Shown piece after piece: positions 34,978-43,456 of a DNA stretch of 64,000 nucleotides. The position numbers and the translations under genes are program-made. The stretch comes from Oceaniferula spumae. Its GTDB lineage: Bacteria > Verrucomicrobiota > Verrucomicrobiia > Verrucomicrobiales > Akkermansiaceae. The notes beneath the pieces were generated by a model. It had not been told where the DNA came from, made no database searches, and saw only the letters and a list, made by a program, of their open reading frames with translations. Each line of letters begins with the position of its first letter. Within the stretch, counting starts at the first letter, position 1. Location: assembly GCF_042849255.1 (NCBI RefSeq), contig NZ_AP026866.1, forward strand, positions 3,410,001 to 3,474,000, in the 5' to 3' direction.

Positions 34978-36042
34978 TCAGCGTGCGCTGATTAGTGGGC
35001 GGTTGAGGGATACTGCGATTTCGTTGAGCTCAGCCAGTTCAGCATCACTGAAGAGGAGGCCTCCAGCTTCTTCTGATTTCTGTGCAGCTTCCGCTTCTAA
35101 CTGTCCGGGCAGGAGGCAGTTTTCGTTTCCTGGCCCGAGGATGTTTTCGATGACCGCTTGCACGTTTGATTTTTGGTCACGACCACTGGCAAACATTCCA
35201 GATGACATGGCATCAGGGTGGATGATTTGGAAAAAGAAAGCGGTGCTGTTTTTCTCATCGGCACTTGGGCTGGTGCGGCCGCGGTGGATGGGTAGAGATC
35301 CTCCGATGAAGGCAGCGGTGAGTTCGTTGATCAGCGATAAGCCGTAGCCTTTGTGCGCGCCGAATGGGAGTAGGGCTGCCACTTTGTTAGGGTCGGTTGT
35401 CGGGTTTCCGTTTTCGTCGACAGCAGCCATCGGTGGTAGCTCCTTCCCCTCACGTTTGAGCTGCTGCACGCGGCCCATGGCGCAGGTGGATGTGGCCCAG
35501 TCGATGCAGATCGGGTAGCCCAGCGATTCGGTGGTGGGGAATCCCCAGCTGTGGGGGTTAGTTCCTAGCGTAGGGGTTTTACCTCCGAATGGAACCACTT
35601 CGGCTAGTGTGGAGGTGCAGTTGGTGTAGGCGATGTAGCCGCGTTTGGCGGCTTCGATGACGTAGCCTCCCCCCCAGAGATAGTGGAAGCAGTTGTCCAC
35701 GCTGACCATGCCGATGCCGTGTTGTTCGGCGAGTTCGATGGCGCGATCAAAGGCGCGCTTGGCGACGGCTTGGCCGAGTTTTTTGTTAGAATTCCAAACT
35801 TCCGCTGCGGAAAAGCGGTTCTCCACCACTTCGATTTGAGCTCCGGGAACACAGCCCCCGTTTTTAGAGCCAAAAAGGTCGTCCAGGTGAAGAGCCTTCA
35901 GTGCGTTGTGCGTGCGGTTGCCGTGCCACGTGGCGGCGACGCACATTTCAGCCGCGTCGAGAGCCTCATCGGGTGTGAACCCGCGAGCTTCATAAGCAGC
36001 TTGCACCAGAGCGTTGTGATCTTCTACGGAAATGATGTTCAT
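34978..36042 (-). CDS. Malate/L-lactate/ureidoglycolate dehydrogenase family (Ldh2) oxidoreductase
   Basis: From the ATG at 36042 the protein has 354 residues. It shows the family's signatures: TWHGNRTHN near residue 45, a central GGYVIEAAKRGYIAYT, the substrate loop GTNPHSWGFPT, and FGAHKGYGLSL with the cofactor-site Gly and Lys. This family uses NAD(P)H on 2-keto acids and includes 2,3-diketo-L-gulonate reductase. As the first gene of the hexuronate operon it probably acts on a keto-uronate or aldonate, but the substrate is not readable from sequence. A longer in-frame extension to 36123 is basic and less likely to be translated. Confidence 0.88.
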   Translation of the reverse strand: MNIISVEDHNALVQAAYEARGFTPDEALDAAEMCVAATWHGNRTHNALKALHLDDLFGSKNGGCVPGAQIEVVENRFSAAEVWNSNKKLGQAVAKRAFDRAIELAEQHGIGMVSVDNCFHYLWGGGYVIEAAKRGYIAYTNCTSTLAEVVPFGGKTPTLGTNPHSWGFPTTESLGYPICIDWATSTCAMGRVQQLKREGKELPPMAAVDENGNPTTDPNKVAALLPFGAHKGYGLSLINELTAAFIGGSLPIHRGRTSPSADEKNSTAFFFQIIHPDAMSSGMFASGRDQKSNVQAVIENILGPGNENCLLPGQLEAEAAQKSEEAGGLLFSDAELAELNEIAVSLNRPLISAR

Positions 36043-36162
36043 GATGTTGGAAAAGTGGATACGATTTCTTCGGATTCGCTTGAAATGGAAATAGTGAGAG
36101 TGTGACCGCTTGCTCGCCGACAAGGCACTTGGACGCTATCAGAAGAGGTTCCTGAACCCAAA

Positions 36163-36192
36163 ACGGTTTTCACGGCTCAATGGATACGGTTT
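36163..36192. promoter_or_regulatory. Candidate regulator half-sites between the hexuronate operon and its regulator
   Basis: ACGGTTT occurs at 36163-36169 and again at 36186-36192, 23 bases apart, in the 238-base gap between divergent genes. The first copy sits in a near-palindromic AAAACGGTTTT. AraC/XylR-type proteins often bind direct repeats about two helical turns apart, so these are plausible operators for the gene at 36281. Confidence 0.35.
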
Positions 36193-36211
36193 ATACTCCT
36201 GACTTACAATA

Positions 36212-36238
36212 TTGACCTGCGTATTTTATCTTTATAAA
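36212..36238 (+). promoter_or_regulatory. Candidate promoter of the XylR-type regulator
   Basis: TTGACC (36212-36217) and TATAAA (36233-36238) are spaced by 15 bases and lie about 42 bases before the TTG start at 36281. The spacing is short, but both boxes are good. Confidence 0.45.
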
Positions 36239-36280
36239 CTGCGCCAGTTTGTAGGCTGAAGCACGCACAAAATCAACTCG

Positions 36281-37417
36281 TTGAAAATAGAAAAACCCAT
36301 AGTTCTGTTCCTCGGAAACCGTCAGGGATACTTCTCCCGTGAGGTTTTGAGGGGTATTTTGTCGATGCGCTCAGAGGACTGTGATTGGGAGGTGTGGGTG
36401 ATGCCTATGATTCACGAAAAACGACAGTTGAAGGACTGTTTGAAGGGGCGTGACATCGCCGGTGTCATCGCGCGCGGTCTCAAACCCGAACTGCAATCGT
36501 TTTTACAACAGTCGGGTATTCCACTCGTCGCCATCCGGGGAGTGGAAACCAGCGACGACGACCGATCCAATGGTCCCCACGTCGATGACGAAGCGATAGG
36601 CGGCAAGGCCGGCGGCGAATTTCAATATCTCAACCTCGGTTACTGGGGCTTTGTGCACTGGCAAGGCGTCGCTTGGTCGGAAGCACGGCGACAGTCATTT
36701 CAGGCCTATGCCGATTCGCAGGGGGCAAAAAACAGCACTCTCTCGCTGTCGCAGGACGAAAGACATTGCTGGGACGGTGTGATGAAAATTCTGGATTGGC
36801 TGAAGGGCTTATCCAAACCCTGCGGAGTTTTGGCCTGCAATGATGAAGCTGGCTTGGATGTTCTCCATGCGTGTCAGTTAGCTGGATTCAGTGTGCCTGA
36901 ACAAGTAGCCGTAATTGGTGTGGATAATGATCGCTTGCTCTGTGAGTCGACCGTGCCTCCACTGAGTAGTATTGACCTTCACGCCGCTGACGTTGGGAAA
37001 GCCGCGGCTCGTCAGTTGCGAGATTTGTTAGGTGGCGATGACGGTAAGGAAATTCATATCAGTCAGGCATCCATGGTGGTTCGAGAGTCGAGCCATGAGA
37101 TCGATCGATACCTGCTCACCTATCAGAAAGCGATGGATGTGATCTCGGCTAAGGCAGTGGGAGGGACTTCCGTCGCAGAGGTCGCAGGCGACTGTGGAGT
37201 GTCGCGTCGAGGGCTGGAAAGAGCCTTTGAAAAATACTCGAACGAGAGCCCTGCGGGTGTGATCAGGCAGCAACGGTTGTCAGCCATCATTCATCTGTTG
37301 AAGAGCCAGCCAGTGAGTTTGGAGCACTTGGCTCAGCAAACCGGATTCTCGGATTCAGCCGGTCTTTCAAACTTCATCAAACGTATGACCGGTAAGGCTC
37401 CGGGCGCGTTTAGATGA
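36281..37417 (+). CDS. XylR/AraC-type transcriptional regulator of the hexuronate operon
   Basis: The 378-residue protein has a LacI/periplasmic-binding-like sensor (about residues 1-275, with the GVLACNDEAGLDVLHACQ and VAVIGVDND regions typical of sugar-binding regulators) and a C-terminal AraC helix-turn-helix pair (about 285-378, with GVSRRGLERAF and LAQQTGFSDSAGLSNFIKR). This is the XylR arrangement, where a sugar bound to the sensor changes DNA binding. It is divergent from the hexuronate operon with a shared promoter region. The start is a TTG at 36281: an in-frame stop lies 24 bases upstream and no ATG is available before the sensor fold. Confidence 0.92.
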   Translation: MKIEKPIVLFLGNRQGYFSREVLRGILSMRSEDCDWEVWVMPMIHEKRQLKDCLKGRDIAGVIARGLKPELQSFLQQSGIPLVAIRGVETSDDDRSNGPHVDDEAIGGKAGGEFQYLNLGYWGFVHWQGVAWSEARRQSFQAYADSQGAKNSTLSLSQDERHCWDGVMKILDWLKGLSKPCGVLACNDEAGLDVLHACQLAGFSVPEQVAVIGVDNDRLLCESTVPPLSSIDLHAADVGKAAARQLRDLLGGDDGKEIHISQASMVVRESSHEIDRYLLTYQKAMDVISAKAVGGTSVAEVAGDCGVSRRGLERAFEKYSNESPAGVIRQQRLSAIIHLLKSQPVSLEHLAQQTGFSDSAGLSNFIKRMTGKAPGAFR

Positions 37418-37528
37418 ATTGATTGTTTCTGTTGGTTAGTAGCTGACGATTGGTGAGGTCGGAAAAAACCTCTAAGTAGATTCGATGGTGGAGCGTTCAG
37501 AACATTGAACCAACCACACTTACCTACG

Positions 37529-39025
37529 ATGAGCCTACATGCCCAACTTACTCCCGAAGCACAAAAGCGACTTGCTGAGCAGCAGCGAAACTCGACCATC
37601 TCCAGTATACTAATTGCTGTATTATCAGTTCTGTTAGTAGGTGTAATCTTGCTGCGGTATTTTCTGCCCACCGTAGAAATTTTTCGTCCGGAAATAGTGA
37701 CTCGAATGGATGGAAGTAAAGATGATCCTCCCATCGAAAGGCCGGAGCTTACGCGTGCCGTAAAACGGAATCCCTCAGCGCCATCGAACCTGCCGACCAA
37801 GGTGGTGACAGCACTTACCAGGTCCATTATTTCGATCCCAACACCTGAAATCAATGCTCCTGATCCTTCCACGGATTTTGGTATCGGAGGTGATGGCTTT
37901 GGTGTGGGTAACGGACCGGGAGAAGGGGAAGGTAAACCTTTTGAGGGGATTCCGATCAGTCATCGTGCTCGTTGTTCCAAAGCTGATCGATTGGATCGTC
38001 TCGCTAACAACGGAGGCAACGAGCAGTGTGAAGAAGCTGTTATGAAATCCTTACGCTGGCTGAAGCAGACACAGAATGCCGATGGCAGTTGGTGTTCTAA
38101 CAAAAAGGTGGCCATGACTGGTTTTGCGGTGCTTGCTTTTCTGGGGCACTGTGAAACACCCAACTCTGAAGAATTTGGCGATGCCGTCACGCGCGCTCTG
38201 GTCTACCTCGTCAACGTGAGTATGAAAAATGGAGGCAAGATGGCTGATGACTTTAATGACAATCATTGGTGTTATGATCACTCCATTGCCACCTACGCAC
38301 TCGCGGAAGCAGCGACCTTCTGTATGATCCTCGACATCCACTTACCCAAACTACAAGAAGCTACGAAGGCATCGGGAGACTGGATTCTCGAACATCAGCA
38401 CACTTCAGGAGCCTGGGATTACAAATACGATATGTCAGGCAAACGTGGCGGCGATACATCGATCGCCCTCTGGCATATTCAGGCTCTCAAGGCCTGCAAG
38501 CACACCGGACTTTGGGAGGAAAATGCTTTCCGAGGCAGCATACGCAACGCCCTCGACTACATCAAAAGCAAACAAGCATCACATGGCGGCGTAGGCTACG
38601 CTACGGCCACAGCCCATGGTGATGTCGGATTCACCATGACCGGTGGTGGGATGCTTGCTTTTCAGATGTGGGACAAGAGCCACGACTCACTGGTGCGTAA
38701 AGGAGCTAAATATATCAGGAAAAATGCCAAGCTGGATTACAACAGCGCTGATGCTGATCTTTACCGTCACTACTATCATGCTCAGGCAATGATGAATCGC
38801 GGCGGAGATGATTGGGCCGAGTATAACAAGTTATTCCGTGACCAACTCCTCAATAATCAAAATGCCGACGGCAGCTGGAAAAATGTAGGTGGTGGCACCA
38901 AGGTCAATGCGGTGGCTCCACAATACCAAGGTGGCTCAGATCTAGCCAATCACTACCGCACCTGTCTCGCCACCTTTATGTTAGAAGTCTACTACCGCTT
39001 CCTGCCGGCAACAGGACAGAAATAA
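37529..39025 (+). CDS. Membrane-anchored squalene-cyclase/prenyltransferase-like alpha-toroid protein
   Basis: The 498-residue protein has a short cytoplasmic N-terminus, a membrane anchor at about residues 22-42, a Pro/Gly-rich linker and a helical toroid domain (about 175-495). The toroid carries three QW-type repeats (QNADGSW, QHTSGAW, QNADGSW) and regularly spaced ALxYL helices. The DxDD acid motif of squalene-hopene cyclase is not seen, and the domain is external, so terpene cyclisation is unlikely. Similar proteins are common in Planctomycetes and Verrucomicrobia without known function. The ATG at 37529 is chosen over a TTG at 37505. A strong terminator follows. Confidence 0.82.
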   Translation: MSLHAQLTPEAQKRLAEQQRNSTISSILIAVLSVLLVGVILLRYFLPTVEIFRPEIVTRMDGSKDDPPIERPELTRAVKRNPSAPSNLPTKVVTALTRSIISIPTPEINAPDPSTDFGIGGDGFGVGNGPGEGEGKPFEGIPISHRARCSKADRLDRLANNGGNEQCEEAVMKSLRWLKQTQNADGSWCSNKKVAMTGFAVLAFLGHCETPNSEEFGDAVTRALVYLVNVSMKNGGKMADDFNDNHWCYDHSIATYALAEAATFCMILDIHLPKLQEATKASGDWILEHQHTSGAWDYKYDMSGKRGGDTSIALWHIQALKACKHTGLWEENAFRGSIRNALDYIKSKQASHGGVGYATATAHGDVGFTMTGGGMLAFQMWDKSHDSLVRKGAKYIRKNAKLDYNSADADLYRHYYHAQAMMNRGGDDWAEYNKLFRDQLLNNQNADGSWKNVGGGTKVNAVAPQYQGGSDLANHYRTCLATFMLEVYYRFLPATGQK

Positions 39026-39043
39026 TTTGTGTGTGAAATAAGC

Positions 39044-39083
39044 ATCCGCAGTGGGTTGAAACATTACCCGCTGCGGATTTTTT
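39044..39083 (+). terminator. Rho-independent terminator after the toroid protein gene
   Basis: ATCCGCAGTGGGT (39044-39056) pairs with ACCCGCTGCGGAT (39066-39078), 13 bp with one G-U pair and a 9-base loop, followed directly by a run of T. It sits between two convergent genes. Confidence 0.88.
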
Positions 39084-39736
39084 CAATGATGATCCTCGGG
39101 CGTAAACCCTAACACAATGTCAAAACGAGCCTGAAGTTCGCCTATCTTTGAGTCCTTGATCGGAGAGAAGTCCACGATCACCGACTCGCGTTGTTTTTGG
39201 TCACGGATGTGGTTGAGAACTCCGTCACGAGCGTTTTGTGGTTCGCCCTTGATGTAACACTGAGTGACCAGACGTTTCTTGCCCTTGATTTTAACAGCCA
39301 CGTGAATGTGGGGCGTTCTTCCTGGGTAGGAGACAGGTTTGATCGTGCGGAAATAATACTCGCCCTTCGCATTGGTAAGGAAACGGCCGAAGCCTTGGAA
39401 ATGAGTGTCACGCAGTTTGTGTCTCGGGTCGCGTGTGTGAAGGTAAGCTCCTTTTTGATCCACTTGCCAAATTTCGACCAATGCATTGCGGACAGGGGAG
39501 CCTTTGATGTCGAGAACCCGACCGCTCAGGTGGGTGATCTCCCCAATGGCGGAGGTTAGGCCGTCATTGACGATGATGAGGTCATTGTCTGTATCGAGAG
39601 GAAGTTTGTTCGGATAAAACGGTCCTTCAGTCTGGCGTGGAGTTTGCACCAGCTCCGCAAAGACACCGGGTGTGCTCAATGCGAGTCCACCGAGAGTGGC
39701 GGTGCGGAGAAATTGACGGCGGCTGTGGTAGATCAT
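39083..39736 (-). CDS. Tat-exported intradiol ring-cleavage dioxygenase-like protein
   Basis: From the ATG at 39736 the protein has 217 residues. It begins with a twin-arginine signal (SRRQFLR and a hydrophobic stretch ending near VFAE), then a protocatechuate-3,4-dioxygenase-like beta domain: TEGPFYP, a GRVLDIKGSPV strand, LVEIWQVDQKGAYLH, and GEYYFRTIKPVSYPGRTPHIHV. The Tyr residues and the HIH pair are the expected Fe(III) ligands. Known secreted members act on lignin-like phenols or have unknown substrates. No aromatic catabolism genes surround it. An ATG at 39766 would disrupt the Tat signal. Confidence 0.87.
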   Translation of the reverse strand: MIYHSRRQFLRTATLGGLALSTPGVFAELVQTPRQTEGPFYPNKLPLDTDNDLIIVNDGLTSAIGEITHLSGRVLDIKGSPVRNALVEIWQVDQKGAYLHTRDPRHKLRDTHFQGFGRFLTNAKGEYYFRTIKPVSYPGRTPHIHVAVKIKGKKRLVTQCYIKGEPQNARDGVLNHIRDQKQRESVIVDFSPIKDSKIGELQARFDIVLGFTPEDHH

Positions 39737-39793
39737 CGTTTGTTTGGTGGGTTGCAATGGATGCAACCGCCTGTATCCGGCAAAGTCGCGGAA

Positions 39794-40537
39794 TTACTTT
39801 TCGCCGAGCAACTCTTTCAGAGTAGGCTCCATGGCCTCAGCCCAGATCTGGTAGCCGTGTGCTTGCGGATGCAGAGCATCAGGCATGACTTTCTTGGTGA
39901 GCACTCCTTTGTCGTCGAGGAACTTGGGTCCGAGGTCGAGATAGGTGACTTTGTCGTCCTCTGCGTAGGTTTTGATGATGGCGTTGATCTCGTTGTTGAG
40001 AACTCGCATTTTGTGGTCCGGATTCATGCCTCGTGGGAATACTCCCAGTAGCAGGATTTTTGTCTCAGGGCTTAGTTTGTGGACGCGGCCGATGATGGCT
40101 TTGATTCCGGCTGCGGTTTCCTCGGCTTTTTGCATGGTGTGGCCGGTGTTGTTAGTGCCGATCATGATGACAGCGACCTTGGGTTTCATGCCAGCCATTT
40201 CGCCGTTATCCAATCGCCATAAAACATGCTGGGTGCGGTCACCTGAAAAGCCGATGTTAAAGGCGTTACGAGGCGCGTAGTATTTCTGCCAAATTTTCTT
40301 GCCGCTGTTTTCCCACGAGTGAGTGATCGAGTCACCGATGAAAAGAAGATCGACCTTTGCGTTCTTAGCCGCGGCGACTTTCTGCTCATGGCGCTTTTTC
40401 CACCAACCCGCATTGAGTTTGGCGGCAGGAGTTGTGGCGCTGTTTCCGGCGACTTCCTTAGCGGGAGCAGCAGGTGCTTGTGCAGATGCGGTGAGAGTGC
40501 ATGCTGCGAGTATGGCGGTGGTGATGATTGATTTCAT
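39794..40537 (-). CDS. Secreted SGNH/GDSL hydrolase (PAF-acetylhydrolase-like)
   Basis: From the ATG at 40537 the protein has 247 residues with a signal peptide (cleavage near ASAQ). The four SGNH blocks are visible: FIGDSIT with the nucleophile Ser70, GFSGD (Gly block), MIGTNN (Asn block) and DALHPQ (Asp and His). Such secreted enzymes often remove acetyl groups from polysaccharides or act on lipids; the substrate is unknown. A longer in-frame extension to 40702 has no signal peptide and overlaps the upstream gene, so it was rejected. Confidence 0.9.
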   Translation of the reverse strand: MKSIITTAILAACTLTASAQAPAAPAKEVAGNSATTPAAKLNAGWWKKRHEQKVAAAKNAKVDLLFIGDSITHSWENSGKKIWQKYYAPRNAFNIGFSGDRTQHVLWRLDNGEMAGMKPKVAVIMIGTNNTGHTMQKAEETAAGIKAIIGRVHKLSPETKILLLGVFPRGMNPDHKMRVLNNEINAIIKTYAEDDKVTYLDLGPKFLDDKGVLTKKVMPDALHPQAHGYQIWAEAMEPTLKELLGEK

Positions 40538-40583
40538 AAGAGGTGAGTATTTTCTACGGAGTAAAATTAGAAACCTTGCAGGT

Positions 40584-40997
40584 TTAAGCTGAGGCCTTGA
40601 GGGTGGTGTTCGGCTGGGACGGGCGGTATGGTGCTGCGAGTGTCTCGTGCAGAGGGAAAATATCGATGAAGTCCTCTGGGGTATCTGAGTCCTGCTTGCC
40701 AAAGGCTCCTTCCTCGATGAGTTGGAAAACCATGTTGCCGATATCGGAACACGTTTCCAGTCCCCACTCGCTCATCATGGTGCTTGCCATCGGTCCGAAC
40801 TCTTGCAGCGCGAGATCTCGGAATCCGTAGAGCAGTTCGCTGGCGGTTACATGCCGGTGTTCGCCATCGTTGTTTTCCATGGCGCGTTTGACTGTGAAGT
40901 CGAGAGCGTCCTTGAGGAAATAATAGGCACCGATGTCAAACTTCGATCCATTCGAGATGACGGATTTGACGGCGTCCATGAATTGAGTCGGCTGCAT
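40584..40997 (-). CDS. Conserved Planctomycete/Verrucomicrobia-restricted small protein (Minf_1886-like)
   Basis: The 137-residue cytoplasmic protein resembles the small PVC-restricted family I know as Minf_1886/TIGR04138. Typical parts are the N-terminal YYFLKDALDFTV, HVTASELLYGFRDLAL, FGPMASTMM and GNMVFQLIEEGAFGKQ. Its function is unknown. It is 46 bases upstream of the SGNH hydrolase gene on the same strand. The C-terminal 20 residues are Pro/Thr-rich and probably flexible. Confidence 0.8.
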   Translation of the reverse strand: MQPTQFMDAVKSVISNGSKFDIGAYYFLKDALDFTVKRAMENNDGEHRHVTASELLYGFRDLALQEFGPMASTMMSEWGLETCSDIGNMVFQLIEEGAFGKQDSDTPEDFIDIFPLHETLAAPYRPSQPNTTLKASA

Positions 40998-41102
40998 GAT
41001 TTAGAGTCTCCTGTGTTCAGTTTCAACTGTCAAGGCGGGGATTATGATCGGCACAAGGTGCTGAAATAGAAACGCCAAGCCTAGGGTGTGGAAATCAGCG
41101 TG

Positions 41103-43319
41103 TTATTGAACGCTGCCAAGGTGTTTTTGGAAAAACTCAAGCCGTTTACGACGCATGACAGGTTTCTCGCCAGAGCCGTGACCGCTGCTCGTTGAGATAT
41201 AATATTCAAAGTCTTTATCGGCCCTAGTGAGAGCATCCACAAGCTGAGTAGTCGATGATGGATCAACATTCTTATCGAGCTCACCTACAGTTAGCATGAG
41301 GGCTCCCTGAAGTTTTCCAGCATGAGTGATGTTTGACTGCTCTTTGTAATGAGGACCCACTGGCCAGTCCATCCACTGCTCGTTCCACCAGATTTTATCC
41401 ATCCGGTTGTCATGGCACCCGCAGTCTGAGGCGGCAGCTTTGTAAAATTGTCCATGGTGTAAGACAGCGGAGGTCGCGCTCTGGCCGCCAGCTGACCCGC
41501 CATAGATTCCTACTCGCGACACATCCATGTATGGGCGCGTTTTGGCGGCTTCCTGAATCCATTTGATGCGATCAGGGAAACCGGAATCGACCAGATTCTT
41601 ATAACTGAAATGACTGAAGTCATGGTGGCGGTAGTTCGTGCCCAATGCATCGATCATGACGACCACAAATCCTTCCTCTGTCATCTCGGCTCTGTAGCCA
41701 TGCCAGGCTGAAAAGTTTTTGGGAACAAAGGCCCCGTGTGGTCCGGCGTAGATGTATTCGAGTATCGGATACTTTTTGTTAGGATCGAAATTCGGAGGGG
41801 TCAGAATCATGCCCCAGATGTCGAAACGACCATTGCGATCTTTGCAGACGAATCGTTCTGGCAATGCTCGACCCTGTGCGAGCAGACCGCTAATATCAGA
41901 CTTTGTTAGTGTACTGATCAGCTTGCTGTCTGCACTGCGGCGGAGTTCGCTCACCGGTGGTTGGTCGACTCTTGACCAGGTATCAATATAGTATTTTCCA
42001 TCAGGTGAAAATAGCAGCTTATGATTGCCGTCAGCTTCTGTGAGCTGGGTGAGCTGGCTGCCATCGAACTTCACGCGATACCAATGGATGTGGTAGGGGT
42101 CTTCGCCTTGATTGCGACCGCTGGCTTGGAAAATGATGCTGCGGTTCTGCTCGTCCACGTGCTCCACCTTGCGGACAATCCAATTGCCCTCAGTGATACG
42201 GTGTTTCACTTTGCCTGTGTCGCTACCTAACAAATAGAGGTGTCGCCACCCGTCACGATCTGATCCCCAGATGATCTCACGTGTATCGGTTAGGTTTTTA
42301 CGGTAGCGGACACCACTCACAAAGATGAAGGTATCGCTCTCCTCCTTTGCAAGGAGACTGTGTTTGCCGCTGGCTGCATCCATGGCGATTAGGTAGTGTT
42401 TGCCGAACCCTCGCTCGACGTATTCGTAGATGACGCGTTCGCCATCGGTGTCCCAACTGGCGTGGCCAATCGAGAAGGCGTCCTTGGTCAACTCCGGATC
42501 AGGCATGTGACGGGGTTTACCACCGATACTGAAAATGTGTGGTTCTTGGCGATCAATCTTGTCGCCAGGTTTATCATAGCGGAAAGTGTGTAGTTTCGGC
42601 TGCAGCTGGTCTTTGGGTGACGACTCCACCAATGTGACCGTGCGTCTTTGCCCAGGTATCATGTAATGCATGATGAAATGGCTGGAGGAGGCGTTCCACA
42701 CAGGAGCTCCATGGTAGTAGTCGGTGTCCGTGTTAGGTTTTCCGATCTCGCGTGGTGTATTGTCAGACCCCGGCTGGAGGTCGACCAGAAATACAGCCCG
42801 GTCTTTGACAAAAGCGCGCCACTTGCCGTCAGGTGATATCTGGCTGTTCGGCTTGGCCTTTTTCTTCCGCTCGGGTTTATTGGATTTCCGATTCTCTCGG
42901 GCGATTTTTTCTAGCGTGCCATCCTTTTTTTGATACCAGTCGCGCTCAACGCGAAATGAAAGCCGTTCTTTTGTTAGGCGAATGTTTTCTAATGGTAAGC
43001 GGCTGGCATCAAATTCTTTCCCTGATACCCGATTGAGCTGTTTGGCCAGGTCCTCATGATCGAACGCCGGTTGCCGGTCGCCGGTCGTGACGCTACAGCT
43101 CAGGAAGTTCCATGATTTCGAACCATCCTTGTGAAGGCTCTCATGCTTAAAAATCACTGATGAACTATCCTCTTGCCATGAAAACCTAGGGTCGAGATTT
43201 GTCGCGCCAGATTGCGCCTCGCGCCATGCCTTGTCCCACTTGCTGATGTAGTGGGCAGTCGACTTTGCCTCGGCGGTGAAGCAAAACGCGAATGTGAAAA
43301 GGAGAAACAATCGAATCAT
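41103..43319 (-). CDS. Secreted S9 family prolyl oligopeptidase-like peptidase (DPP IV type)
   Basis: From the ATG at 43319 the protein has 738 residues: a signal peptide (MIRLFLLF... ending near TAEA), a beta-propeller domain of the DPP IV type (about 60-480) and an alpha/beta hydrolase domain. The nucleophile motif is GGSAGG, the Asp lies in GELDKNVDP and the His in SSGHGSG, in the right order. It would cleave short peptides in the periplasm. A longer frame reaches 43418, but that extension overlaps a strong terminator of the upstream RRM gene, so the 43319 start is preferred. Confidence 0.92.
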   Translation of the reverse strand: MIRLFLLFTFAFCFTAEAKSTAHYISKWDKAWREAQSGATNLDPRFSWQEDSSSVIFKHESLHKDGSKSWNFLSCSVTTGDRQPAFDHEDLAKQLNRVSGKEFDASRLPLENIRLTKERLSFRVERDWYQKKDGTLEKIARENRKSNKPERKKKAKPNSQISPDGKWRAFVKDRAVFLVDLQPGSDNTPREIGKPNTDTDYYHGAPVWNASSSHFIMHYMIPGQRRTVTLVESSPKDQLQPKLHTFRYDKPGDKIDRQEPHIFSIGGKPRHMPDPELTKDAFSIGHASWDTDGERVIYEYVERGFGKHYLIAMDAASGKHSLLAKEESDTFIFVSGVRYRKNLTDTREIIWGSDRDGWRHLYLLGSDTGKVKHRITEGNWIVRKVEHVDEQNRSIIFQASGRNQGEDPYHIHWYRVKFDGSQLTQLTEADGNHKLLFSPDGKYYIDTWSRVDQPPVSELRRSADSKLISTLTKSDISGLLAQGRALPERFVCKDRNGRFDIWGMILTPPNFDPNKKYPILEYIYAGPHGAFVPKNFSAWHGYRAEMTEEGFVVVMIDALGTNYRHHDFSHFSYKNLVDSGFPDRIKWIQEAAKTRPYMDVSRVGIYGGSAGGQSATSAVLHHGQFYKAAASDCGCHDNRMDKIWWNEQWMDWPVGPHYKEQSNITHAGKLQGALMLTVGELDKNVDPSSTTQLVDALTRADKDFEYYISTSSGHGSGEKPVMRRKRLEFFQKHLGSVQ

Positions 43320-43374
43320 GACTGGGCATAACGTTCTCAGACAGGCTGGTCTTTCGTGATCCCTCGGATAGGAG

Positions 43375-43428
43375 GAAAAAAGAAAGGCCACCTCCGTCTG
43401 GCCCTGAGGCGAAGACATGAGGTGACCT
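43375..43428 (-). terminator. Rho-independent terminator of the RRM protein gene
   Basis: Read on the minus strand, AGGTCACCTC pairs with GAGGTGGCCT (10 bp with one G-U), with a further GTCT/AGAC pair inside, and TTTCTTTTTT follows. It starts 29 bases after the stop of the RRM gene and ends before the S9 peptidase start. Confidence 0.85.
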
Positions 43429-43456
43429 CTTAAAAAGGTTAAATCTACGAGAGAGA

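Noticed and set aside
37455..37472. GAGGT/ACCTC hairpin after the XylR-type gene
   Set aside because: The stem is only 5 bp with an A-rich loop and no T-run follows, so it is too weak to call a terminator.
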